Positions 36,389 through 46,412 of a stretch of DNA of 64,000 nucleotides are shown piece by piece. Source of the stretch: Ochotona curzoniae (taxonomy: Eukaryota; Chordata; Mammalia; Lagomorpha; Ochotonidae). Under the pieces are notes generated by a model that saw only the letters and a program-made list of their open reading frames with translations, was not told the origin of the DNA and did not search any database. Numbering within the stretch: position 1 is the first letter of the stretch; every line of letters begins with the position of its first letter. The stretch spans positions 9,314,001 through 9,378,000 of the forward strand of contig NW_024466218.1 of assembly GCF_017591425.1 (NCBI RefSeq), in the 5' to 3' direction. The position numbers and the translations under genes are program-made.

Positions 36389-37955
36389 AGAACAGCTTTG
36401 CACTACGCCTCCTTCAGTCTTTGAACTCCTCATCTCAGGTTCTCAGAAACCACACTGCTGAAGAACATTCCTAGGTACTGTTGGTTTCACCAGCTGCCTA
36501 TGATGACAGCAAGAGTATCTATTTTTATAATCTTAAATTTCTGAGTTTTTCCAAAAAGATCAGAAAAACACCATTCCACTTTAACTAAAATTGGATATGA
36601 TATAATGAATCAAGAATGTCACTAGCTTAAAATTGTGAGATATGCTTCTGAAAAAGAACAGTTTATACCACACAGGTAGAGATGTGAATCATTTTCTGTG
36701 GCAAAATGCCAATGAATTTGCCTACATTAGAAGCATACTGGGCTTAAGCCAAAAAACCTTGCATTCAATTACAGAGAAGAGACAAAAATACCTAAGAACC
36801 TAAGAGCTTGCAAATTATGCTGCAAAACCATTGATCAAAGTTTGCAACTAAGAGGTGAACTATAAATAGGAAATTTTAAATATTTGGGGTTTTAAGGTGC
36901 AAACTTTTTAGAACATATAAGTCTATTCTTTCCTTATATTCTACTTAGATGTTTGGCTTTAGCAAAATATTCCTAATTCTCTTAAGGTGGATTTTCTGAT
37001 TTTCATGTAAATTCAGAGTGAAGAGTTAAGATAATTGAAAATCAAGCATTACCACAAGATTGGTCCAACATCTGCTTAGATCTCAGGCCTGTTTACAAAT
37101 GGCAGGTTTTAAAATGGTGATTACAAGCCTGAAACCTTAATTATCTCAAACGTTTTGAGAAATTTTCTAATAACGATCAGAACATTTTAATGAAATAGAG
37201 AAAAATAGCAACTACCAAATGTTAGCTACTAGCTAGTGAAACATGTAATTTATTCGATCCACATGGAAGTGCTACATTTTCATAGCGAAGTTTTGCGGAA
37301 ATGGTCACTGTTATCAAAACCAGGTTTGTGTTTTTCAGTATTACATTAAATGACCAAACTACCACGGTATTCCTCCTCCTCTTTTTTCCCTTCCAGTCTT
37401 TCTCCTACTATTTATCAAGCAAAGGATAAGTGTCAGATTCTATGCTCATTACTTTATGAAAATTTTCCCCTAATATAATATACATAAAATATACGCACAA
37501 AAAGCCTGAATTTACACATATCTGATTCTTTCTGTTAGAAAGAGAAGGTATCACTGTGGTCAGACAAATTTAATCTTAATAGTGAGCCCAAAAGTGCTAA
37601 TTTCCACAAATAAATATTATCTATATCTTCAGTTTATAATTTTTAGATCAATCTATCTCATAAGTCTTATTTCATAAGACTGAAATTAGTTTCCACTCCC
37701 ATTAAAATGGAACACTAAGAATTGAGTAGTATTTTTGGACAAAATAAATTGAAAATTAATTTTTCTTATGAGAGTACTTATCAGTTGCTTTCAAAATACT
37801 GAATACTGAAGTGGTCGTCTTTGTCTAAATAATAGAGAAACATACATTGAAGTTAGGGTGAAGGGAAAGATATTTAAAACTTTCACACAGATAATCCAAA
37901 AAAAATATTGAGCAAAGACAATCCATACTCTTCCCAGAACCCATCAGGGAAAAGA
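36389..37955. other. Unique AT-rich DNA, no recognised feature
   Basis: No gene, RNA or named repeat recognised. Confidence 0.45.
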
Positions 37956-38300
37956 ACATGATCCGTGACGGCCACGGTAGACAGCAAGTTGAAAGCCAAG
38001 TGACCCAGCCCCCTAGAGCTAAGAGCAGGTCGCAGCGCTGGGATTCTCCTTAGCGATTCGTGCGACTACACAGAGCTACAGCTGGAACTGCTGAGAAGAC
38101 AGAGAAGTCAGTATCCTTAGACTACTAGATAGGCTTAATATGATGAAGATGCACGCATCTTGAAAGCCGCTGTGAAGTCAGATTACCAGCCATGACAGAA
38201 CGCGAGAGCCTCAATGAAGACAGGATAGAGAATGTCTTTCCTACCCGCCAACTTTGGGAACACCTGTTTCCCGTAAGGACTCTGCCAGTCAGTCAGTAAA
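37956..38300. promoter_or_regulatory. CpG-rich island in AT-rich DNA
   Basis: About fourteen CpGs occur in 340 bases (e.g. GTGACGGCCACGG, GGTCGCAGCGC, AGCGATTCGTGCGAC, AACGCGAG), while the flanks have very few. This suggests an element kept unmethylated or under selection, such as a promoter, enhancer or exon, or a recent insertion I do not recognise. No TATA box or known gene start is evident. Confidence 0.35.
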
Positions 38301-38431
38301 ATCACTTCTCTTCTATAGGAATCCAGTAAGATCTCCAGATTCCCCTCTGCAGAACAAGAAAGGTAGAGGTGATCCTTTAGCCTGAGTAGCAAGTCCTTGC
38401 AAGTGAACAGGGACTGTATGAAATTTAGCAA
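38183..38431 (-). other. Open frame downstream of a plausible splice acceptor
   Basis: The minus strand has a pyrimidine-rich TTTTCTTTCC...TTTCATACAG acceptor near 38423 leading into a frame open to 38183 (82 codons from its Met). Donor-like GCGGGTAGGA and CTGGTAATC follow. The peptide (…SLFTCKDLLLRLKDHLY…) is not recognised. The plus strand also has a small frame, 38192-38302, ending near a donor-like CCCGTAAGG, so strand and coding status are undecided. Confidence 0.22.
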
Positions 38432-38662
38432 TAGATCAGAAGGGACAACAGCGGAAGAAAAACATGATATGTGTGCATATCTTTTGTTATAAAGACATGC
38501 AATCTCATTTTAAAAATAGGAAACCCTGCTCATCAAAAAAGTTTGTTTCATAACATTTAATTTTTAACGGTAATATTATCCTTTTTCTTTGAAAAATCAA
38601 CTTGAATTTAAATTGTTAAAGGATATTTTTTGCATTTTATTGCTCTTTAAAAATATTTTTTA
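38432..38662. other. Unique AT-rich DNA, no recognised feature
   Basis: Nothing recognised between the island and the next C-SINE. Confidence 0.5.
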
Positions 38663-38970
38663 GGGCCCGGCGTGGTGGCACAGTGGTTAAGGTCCTCGCC
38701 TTGCATGCCCGGGATCCCATATGGGCGCTGGTTCTAATCCCGGCAGCCCCGCTTCCCATCCAGCTCCCTGCTTGTCAAGAATGGTCCAAAGTTTTGGGAC
38801 CCTGCACTCGCGTGGGAGACCTGGAAGAGGCTCGTGGCTTCAGATTGGCTCAGCTCCAGCCGTTGCGGCTGCCTGGGGAGTGAATCATCGGACAGAAGAT
38901 CTTCCTCTCTGTCTCTCCTCCTCTCTGAATATCTGCCTTTCCAAAAAAATAAAATAAATCTTAAAAAAAA
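38663..38970 (+). repeat. Young C-SINE with internal deletion
   Basis: Head GGGCCCGGCGTGGTGGC to tail AAAATAAATCTTAAAA. About 25 bases of the usual 'ggcctgggaaagcagtcgaggacggc' are missing between 'cctgcttgt' and 'ggtccaaag'. The 66- and 78-codon frames here are read-through. Confidence 0.92.
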
Positions 38971-39240
38971 TGTTTAAATTGATTTGAAAATCCAACAGAG
39001 AGGGCTCCCATCTGCTAACTGGTTCACTTCACAAAGGGCAGGATAAGAGCAAAGAGCCAAAATCTCCATCTAGGCCTTACAAATAGATGGCAGAAATCAA
39101 GCTACTCGAATCATGTGTTGCTGCATCAGATGCTCATTAACAGAAAACTGAAATTGAGAGAGGAGCCAGAATTGTAAACCAGGCTCTCCGAATACAGGAT
39201 TCAGGCACCCTAACCAGCGGTTCAATCTCTTTTCCAGAGA
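38971..39240 (-). repeat. Older C-SINE, inverted next to the young copy
   Basis: 'aaaatccaacagagagggctcccatctgctaactggttcac', 'ggagccagaattgtaaaccaggctctccgaatacagg' and 'accctaaccagcggt' follow the older C-SINE in reverse. The younger copy inserted at its tail. Confidence 0.7.
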
Positions 39241-40298
39241 TGCACCTCTACATTTCATTTCACAAGGTAAATGGATAAAGTTAATCAGCATACCAAAAAA
39301 CTCTCTATGTGACTATTCCTTTAATATTTGTTGAGCAGCTATCATGTGCCAAGCTGTCTTAAGTGAGAAAACACAACAATCAACAAGTAAACACCTCTGT
39401 TCTTCAATCTGTGTACATATTAAGAAACAAGATTAAAGGAGTTGTGCTTCTGCTTGGGGCCAGTTGGGAACAGAGAAAGAACAAGTTAAAGTGAGAGGGA
39501 GTAGGAGAAAAATAAGTCAGTCTGTAAGTTGAAATATGCCTATTTCTGCTCCAAAAGAATAGTAAATGAAGGAACTTAAATGTGATCTCAGAACAGATAA
39601 CAAGCATTCACTCAGCATCTATTATGTGATTTTATAAAATTTGTACACTTTTTTTTAAAGTAATACATTAAGTGTCTGCAATTAGAATTGTTTCCACACA
39701 ATCTAAGTAAGACAAATGGTACTAAAGGAAGATAAGTAAAAAGGGCTAGCCTTGATGGGTTAATAATGCCACGGCAAAATCTTACTGTAAGATTTGTGTA
39801 TTTACTCCATTATTAAGAATGTCTATCACCATTAATTTCATTTTTGAACAAAATTAGAACACTTCAGCTGTCTAGACTGATATTTATTCCTTCTATGTGA
39901 AGATTCAAAATATTTCCATCTTTTATTTAGGTAACTTTGTTTTATGTTCTATTTATACTTCATAAATCCATTATAAGCCCATCTGGAAAAGCAATTATTT
40001 CCAGGCATCAACTAATTTACTAGACTTCCTTCTCAATGGATATGTGGTTTCTACTTTAGACAACCAATTTCCATAGCAAATCAGGTGGATTTAGTTTCTG
40101 CATCCCTGTTTAAACATAAGCTAAATTAAGAATGTTACCACCATAGATGCAGCCACTGGCCCAATAGAAGGTGCAAAACTTGGAAGTCACAATCTCACAG
40201 GCAATTAGCAGGAGCCATGTCCAGAGCACAGGTTCCTTGCATTTTCCTCCAAGGCTCTTTCCCTGCATGAAGCTACAATGGAACAGCTCTGTAATTCA
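39241..40298. other. Mostly unique DNA, L2-like motif near 39315
   Basis: 39315-39420 (taatatttgttgagcagctatcatgtgccaagct...) matches the common L2-associated 'tatttattgagcacctactatgtgccaggc' sequence. A similar shorter word is at 39600-39630. Nothing else recognised. Confidence 0.4.
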
Positions 40299-40485
40299 AC
40301 AGTGTAATGGAAAGAGGACAAGGTGAGCACTTAGAATCTATTCTTCCTTTGGTTTCTGTTTTGTTTTGTTGAGCAACTCACTTAATCTCAAGGTATTTGA
40401 AATTGCACATTTAGGACATGGAAATACTAATGGCTAGCCTGGTCTCACATGAGTTCAAACAGAAATTTGTGAGAGATATAAAGGC
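40299..40485 (+). repeat. MIR-like SINE remnant
   Basis: 'cagtgtaatggaaagaggacaagg' (MIR head variant) is followed by 'gagcaactcacttaatctcaagg' (core). Spacing fits the family. Confidence 0.55.
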
Positions 40486-41730
40486 ACTGACATTTACATC
40501 CACCAAACATTATTGGTAAAATGAGAAGCATTGATAGATGAATGCTGTGCTTTGCAATGGGAACATTCTAAACTTCCAGAGCAGACTCTGCTGCTGAAAA
40601 ATCAAGCTATTCAACTGAGTGTTGACTATTTATGAATTTTCTTCTACAACTATGTACCAAAGTATAAAAAAACCTCATTTGCTGCATAAAGCACAAATTG
40701 CACTCATTTTTTCTGCATTAAGATGTAAGGAGTTATTTTACTTCTATGAAAAGCTTGAAAGAGGTGTTAACAGTCATACTAGCAGTCAAACAATGTAAAA
40801 CATCTCAGGTATGAGGCACTGAATGTCATATATATGTGTGTGTGTTTGTGTGTGTGCATGCCCATATATAGATGTGTGTCTATACAAACTATATGTGGGA
40901 AAAATGTTGCAAGACTGGGCCACCTCCATTGCTGACTCCTGTGCAAGATAAAGAATATATGTTCAAAAGATGACAGCCTGTCAGTCTAGTTGAATGGAAG
41001 ATTTTTAAAAAGGTGGAAAGCTAAGCAAGTTAAACAGCTGTTAAGGCCAAGGTCTACAGCAAGAACCCAAGTTTGTGGACCCAGTGAGGTAGACATGGAC
41101 AGCCAGCAGGCCTTAAAACTTACAGATAGAGCAATAAACAGCCTGTGTGAAGACACAGAATATTTCACCTCTTGTAGCATGAAGCCAATGACTTATTCAG
41201 AGCAACCAAGATGATGTGGGGGACACAGCTATAGCCACTGAATGCAAAGTCTCCAGCCAGCAAGAAGGACCCACTAGATGACAGTCAGAATTAGGACAAC
41301 TAGGCAGATAGCTTTGAACCACAAATTGGAAGTCACACTTCTACTCACTGGCCTAGATGCCAAATACTTTCTCCAATTTCCTCTACACTTTTTCTTCCCC
41401 AACTCTACATCTACCACTTTTCTGTCTACCACTCAAGAAACTCTCCCTTCATCCAGGGTCTGGAAGGGGCATTGAGACACCACTTCCATTCCCTGACACT
41501 AACACAGTCTGACAGCAAGGAGTGATGTATCATCTCCCTCAATGCACCCCCACCACCAAAACCACCTGTGGGCACACAGGGAAGAAAGGTAGAAATATTC
41601 CTCTCACGTTTGTGACACAAATGGATCTGAAATATCCTCACTATTAATAAACGTACAAAATTAAAACAAAAAAGAAAATAAAGGACCAAATGAAGTTATA
41701 CTGTCAGTTATAATATTAAAATATAGAGTA
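40486..41730. other. Unique DNA with a (TG)n tract
   Basis: Has a TATG/TG microsatellite at 40828-40860. The frames at 40986-41214 (both strands), 41278-41475 and 41426-41689 show no family features. Confidence 0.4.
40828..40860. repeat. (TG)n microsatellite, interrupted
   Basis: TATATATGTGTGTGTGTTTGTGTGTGTGC. Confidence 0.85.
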
Positions 41731-42041
41731 GGGCCCAGCACAGTAGCCCTTTGGCTGAATTCCTCGCCTTGCAGATGCCGGGATCAAATACGGTTGCTGG
41801 TTTGTGTCCCAGTAGTCCTGCTTCCCATCCTGCTCACTGCTTTTGGCCTGGGAAAACAGTTGAGGATGGCTCAAAGCCTTGGGACTCTGCACCTGCACAG
41901 GAGACCTGGAAGAAGCTCCTGCCTCCAGATCAGCTCGGCTCTGGCTATTGCAGCCACTTCAGGAACGAATCAGCAGATGGAAGATCTTCCTTTCTGTCTT
42001 TCCTCCTCTATTTATATCTGACTTTCCAGTAACAAAAAAAA
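41731..42041 (+). repeat. C-SINE
   Basis: GGGCCCAGCACAGTAGCCC head, 'ttggcctgggaaaacagttgagg', 'gcacaggagacctggaagaagctcc', 'cagcagatggaagatcttcc', tail AACAAAAAAAAATTTTAAAA. The flanks (aatatagagta / aattagagaata) may be a worn target-site duplication. The 93-codon frame is read-through. Confidence 0.9.
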
Positions 42042-44197
42042 ATTTTAAAAATTAGAGAATAAATGAAATATGTTTTGGCAAATTTTTCAAATTTTTCATC
42101 ACTTTTTTATACATCAAATAATGACTTTATTTAAAAATATGGTCCTGGAATGAAAAATGATTTTATTTCCCAGAGTCACTATCTTTTAATCCTTTTTATA
42201 TACAGATAAATTAGCTATTTCTATATTACTTTCTGACAAAATGAAACTTTCATATTTGATATTCATAGACGTTTTTAATAATTTTGATTGCTTTCCATTT
42301 TATAAATACCTATTCAATATATTTATATATATTCAATGTCAACACTTTGTTGAAAAGTTTTACACAGCTGTATGAGATATAATGGAAGTACAAGCTTGTA
42401 AAGTTCTATAGAGAACTTGAGTAAAATATGAGCCAAATATTAAAGTTGGTGAATTTTAAGTCTAAGAATGTAGTAGAATTGCAGGGAGTATCTTCTTAGA
42501 GTTTATAGATATCTTCTAAAGTTAAAATTAAGATCCAATGGTTTTATAAAACACCATGCTAATAATGGTTCTTTTTACATTTAGTAATATGAAAGCCTCA
42601 AATTATTTCACTTTAAACACAAAGACATAAAAAAGCAACAGAAAAACTTGTGGATAGGATTTTTAATGTTCCTTCGAAAAATAGCTCATTTTGTTCATTA
42701 AATATGAAAAACTATGCAAGATCATGCCTTTTACTTTAGCATCTGTAAAATAGAAAACTGTTTAAGCAGATGGAAACTCATTTTCAATTTTCTTTTGGAC
42801 TCATTATTATAGATTACATTATGTTATTGCAAAAATTAAGGTGGAAAAAGGAGGGAGTGTTGAGGAAAAAAGGGAGAAAACAAAGAGGAAGTTGTACAGT
42901 TTTCTTAGAATTGCAGGTAAGGAATGCATGAAATCGGTTTTCTAAACATCTTAAAATAATAAACATCTTCATTACTTTTTGTGTGTGTTCAATGCCATTT
43001 AAGGTCTTTAGGTTAAACTCTTCATGCTGGCCCCATTTGAAACATGAGAAATCCAGGCTTAATAAAAGGCAAAATATTTTGAACAAGCTTATCAAAGTGC
43101 TTAATGAGTCTCATGAATTAAAATCAGTTTTGTCTGGCTCCAGGTCCTTTCCTCAATCACTACATGGCATCGGCCATTAAAGGAAGGAGTAATTGGCTGT
43201 TCTGAGGTGTGATGATCTTCCAGTTCTCTAGAAGATAGTGTATAGTAAAAGTTTTCAGAGATGGGAAAAGAAGGCAGTGCACTCTGCAAAACAGAAAAGA
43301 TGGAAAGCGATAAAAACACAAAGAAGGACGAGGAAACAAGTCACCTTAGAGGCCCATGACCAGACTCTGGTCATCTGCAGATGCATGCTGTCAGCTCACT
43401 TCTAGACATGAACATGCCAGAGGAGATGGTGTTAGTCAATCCCTGGTCTACCTGCCAAAAATACCTTTTTTTTTTTTTCCTCAAAATACTCCATAATGCT
43501 TTTCTTCCTCTCTTTGGACCAGAGAAGAGGATCTGGCAGAAGAGAACACATCCTTGGGAACAAGAAAATCATGAGCTAGGAGCGTGGGTTTCTGAAAGGT
43601 CACACAGTTAGTTGCTCCTAAGCAGAGCTATCCACACTAGATATCTCAAAGGTTAAACGTTGTGTCTATACCTGGTATTAAATAAGCATTCAGTAGGCTT
43701 TTACTTACTTAAGTAAGCTTGCTAAGACTTGGAGTACTTGCCTCTAGAATCATTTATCCCAAATAGCAGAGAGGAATGTTCCTATGTTGCTCTAAAGTTC
43801 CAGCCTGTAAGTCTCTGGCTCCGCTCCTCCCACAGGGTTTCTCTCCTCCACCTCCTGGTTCCACAAACAGTCTGGAATTAGTGCTGTTCATGAGACATCA
43901 ACGGGTCAAGGAGATGAGAATCTAACTCAAGTTTCAGGAGTCCTTGCCCTTTTCTCAACCTCCTTTCATTTAAAAGGGGGCACAGGATCTGACTTGGTCA
44001 CAAGGGAGAGGTCAAGATAATTAAGAGATGTTGAGTCTAATGTTATTGAGCCACTGAACCAATCCCAACGACTGCTAGCATAAAAATTCCTAGCAATAAA
44101 CAAAACCTATTTTTTAAAGCAACAGTATCGTAGATGTTTGGGAACTTTTAGCTAAGGCAATTCCAACTATTACAAGAGTTGGTGGAGGGGTACAAAA
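42042..44197. other. Mostly unique DNA
   Basis: 43585-43640 (gaaaggtcacacagttagttgctcc) resembles a reverse MIR core. A T-run lies at 43467-43479. No gene recognised; the frames at 42814-43319 and 43381-43611 are not family-like. Confidence 0.4.
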
Positions 44198-44385
44198 CAG
44201 TATTTCTCAACAGGGAATTCTTATTCTCCCTCTGCTGTGGTCATATGGGAATATTTGAAGACACTTTTGGACAATACATTGAAAGGGAGTTACTCTCAGC
44301 CCATGGGTGAAGGTCTACAATACAAAGGACAGCTCTCTGCAACAAATGACTATCCATCCCAGGCAGGAACGAACTGGAATAAGAA
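44198..44385 (+). mobile_element. MER20-like hAT DNA transposon
   Basis: CAGTATTTCTCAACAGGG left end, then 'gggaatatttgaagacacttttgg', 'gaaggtctacaatacaaaggacagctctctgcaacaaatgactatcc' correspond in order to MER20 (cagtggttctcaac; tctggagacatttttgg; tacaatgcacaggacagccccc; acaaagaattatcc). It is non-autonomous and about 190 bases long. MER20 is known as a source of regulatory elements in eutherian endometrium; nothing here shows activity. Confidence 0.72.
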
Positions 44386-44965
44386 AAGCTCTTTGATGAT
44401 CTTTAAAGGTGCCAATGCTTTAGAAGCCATTTCAAGTCACTGCAGGATTATGAACAATGTTTTCCTTGGGGGATGATACATAATGGCTGACTGGAAAACC
44501 AGTGATATGAAGTAAAAGTCTAGAGCTGAGAAATCAAGAGAAGGCATTGGCTCTGAGGACCTAATTGGCAGAAAGAGCATCAGAAAGGAAGGAGCCAGCT
44601 CAAGACTGCCTAGAAAAGACGAATTTGATGACAGAATCAAAGAAGTCAGTGACAGAGTTCAAGGTGATGTATCATGCATATCAGGCCAGAACAATGATGG
44701 GAAATATTTCAATGGAAAAAGTATACAATTGTTTTATTTAAAATTTCATAAACACCTAAAAGTCCCAAAGCAGTGAAAGCAGAATATGTAAACAGAAGAC
44801 CTTACATTCCCCTTTTCCCTTGAGGTGGGTCAAAGTGTTAAGAGGGACTTCCAGATGAAATATCAAAATGTCCATGTTTTGAACACAATGCAATATATTT
44901 ATATCTTATAACCTAATGAAGACATAATTCCTCCTATTAAAATATCACTGAATTTGTGCTAGCTC
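44386..44965. other. Unique DNA, no recognised feature
   Basis: No repeat or gene recognised. Confidence 0.45.
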
Positions 44966-45243
44966 CAAGCTAACTCTTCACCCATGCTTCCCAGTCTTGG
45001 CTGCTGTACTTCCAATCCAGCTCCCTGTAAATGGAGCGGGAAGACAGCAGAGGATTGCCCAAGACTTTGGGAGACCTGGAAGAAGCTCCAGGCTCCTGGA
45101 TACAGATCAGCCCAGATCACAAATCACAACACTGCAGCCATTCAGGCGGTGAGTCAGCAGGTAGAGGATGTCTGTCTGTCTCTCTTTTGTTCCCTGTCTT
45201 TCCCTCTCTGTGAAACTCTTTCAAGTAAAATAATTTTTTTTAA
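44966..45243 (+). repeat. C-SINE, diverged
   Basis: 'ctgctgtacttccaatccagctccctg', 'gggaagacagcagagg', 'gggagacctggaagaagctccagg', 'gtgagtcagcaggtagagg', 'tctctgtgaaactctttcaagtaaaat'. The head is poor and part of the middle is deleted. Confidence 0.78.
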
Positions 45244-46217
45244 GTAAAGCATCACTGTATTCTCCAACTGGTTACACACACATGACACAGAAAAGGACTC
45301 AGTATTTTGAAGAAAGCCAATCACAATTTTTGAGAGAATCAAATAGGATACAGAAATTCTCCCAGTTAAGAAGCAAATGCTGACTGCTAACATTGTGCAC
45401 AGCTTATTAGACAGTAAAGCTCTCAAACAACATGGTTTAATTGGATTTTGAAAAGAGAATAAATGCAGAATTTGAGCACATGAACCTGGAAAGTGTCTTT
45501 TCATTGAGGATGAGTCTGCAACAAGCAATGTCCTGCACATGTAGGAACATCACAGGACCAGGAAACACACATGATCAGGAGGCATGATATAAATAGCAAA
45601 CAAAGGCTGTTTCCTGGTTACACAGGGCCATGCGTCCTCACCACACTGAGTCAGGGCAACTGGGCATCTGCCACTGGCCCCACAGAGTATCTTCCACTAC
45701 ATCTAGAATTTTTTGCTGCAAATAGACAGTAGCTACATCAATATTATGAAAATGTACACAGCCACCATTCATTGTGTAGATTCACCCATGCTCCAGCCTA
45801 CTCTGGTGAATCCATTGTTTACTGTCCATAAAACCCTTAAATGGTGTTTCCCAGTATTACGATAGAGATACTGAAGTGCATAGATCTTGTCTGAGCTGTG
45901 GAAAATGGGGTATTATAAAGCTATTAGAAAAACCAGATTTTAGCAAAGCATTAGCCTTATGGAATATGGTTGTAAAAACTTCATTCTTTCCAGAATGTGC
46001 TTTCATGGCTCACAAAAACTTGGTAAAATCAAAACAGTTACCCTGTTTGCCAGAGTTTCTTCAATTCCTTATAGTCAATATCCAGAAAAGTCTATTACAT
46101 ATTTTAACCTTGAGAGCCTATCCACAATGGCACAAATTTCGATTTTGTATTAAGTTCCAGTGGAAAAAAATGTCCTAGGTATGTTTCCAAGCAAAATGTA
46201 TTGAACAAAAATACAAG
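45244..46217. other. Unique DNA, no recognised feature
   Basis: A 100-codon plus frame at 45876-46178 exists but has no recognisable domain and no splice or codon evidence; I treat it as chance. Confidence 0.4.
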
Positions 46218-46320
46218 TGCACTTCAAAGTGTTCTGAGAACAATGAAATAAAGATGAATTTAATATATTGCAAAATTTTGCAATCCAATCTATGCTGTTT
46301 TTCGTAATATACACTTATCA
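46218..46320. mobile_element. Palindromic mariner-like element, copy 1 of a pair
   Basis: 'cacttcaaagtgttctgagaacaatg' ... 'caatccaatctatgctgtttttcgtaatata': the same element as at 29427, here degraded on the right. Confidence 0.5.
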
Positions 46321-46342
46321 AACTTAAAAACACATGTACATA

Positions 46343-46412
46343 GTCTGATTTTTGCACCAATATAAACGTATTTTAACTCTATTTTCCATGAATGTTTTGA
46401 GGTATCCTCACA
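46343..46412. mobile_element. Palindromic mariner-like element, half copy
   Basis: 'tttttgcaccaatataaacgtattttaactctattttccatgaatgttttgaggtatcc' is one half of the palindrome, 23 bases after the first copy. Confidence 0.5.

Noticed and set aside
45876..46178. 100-codon plus-strand frame
   Set aside because: No domain, splice or composition evidence; expected by chance in a window this size.
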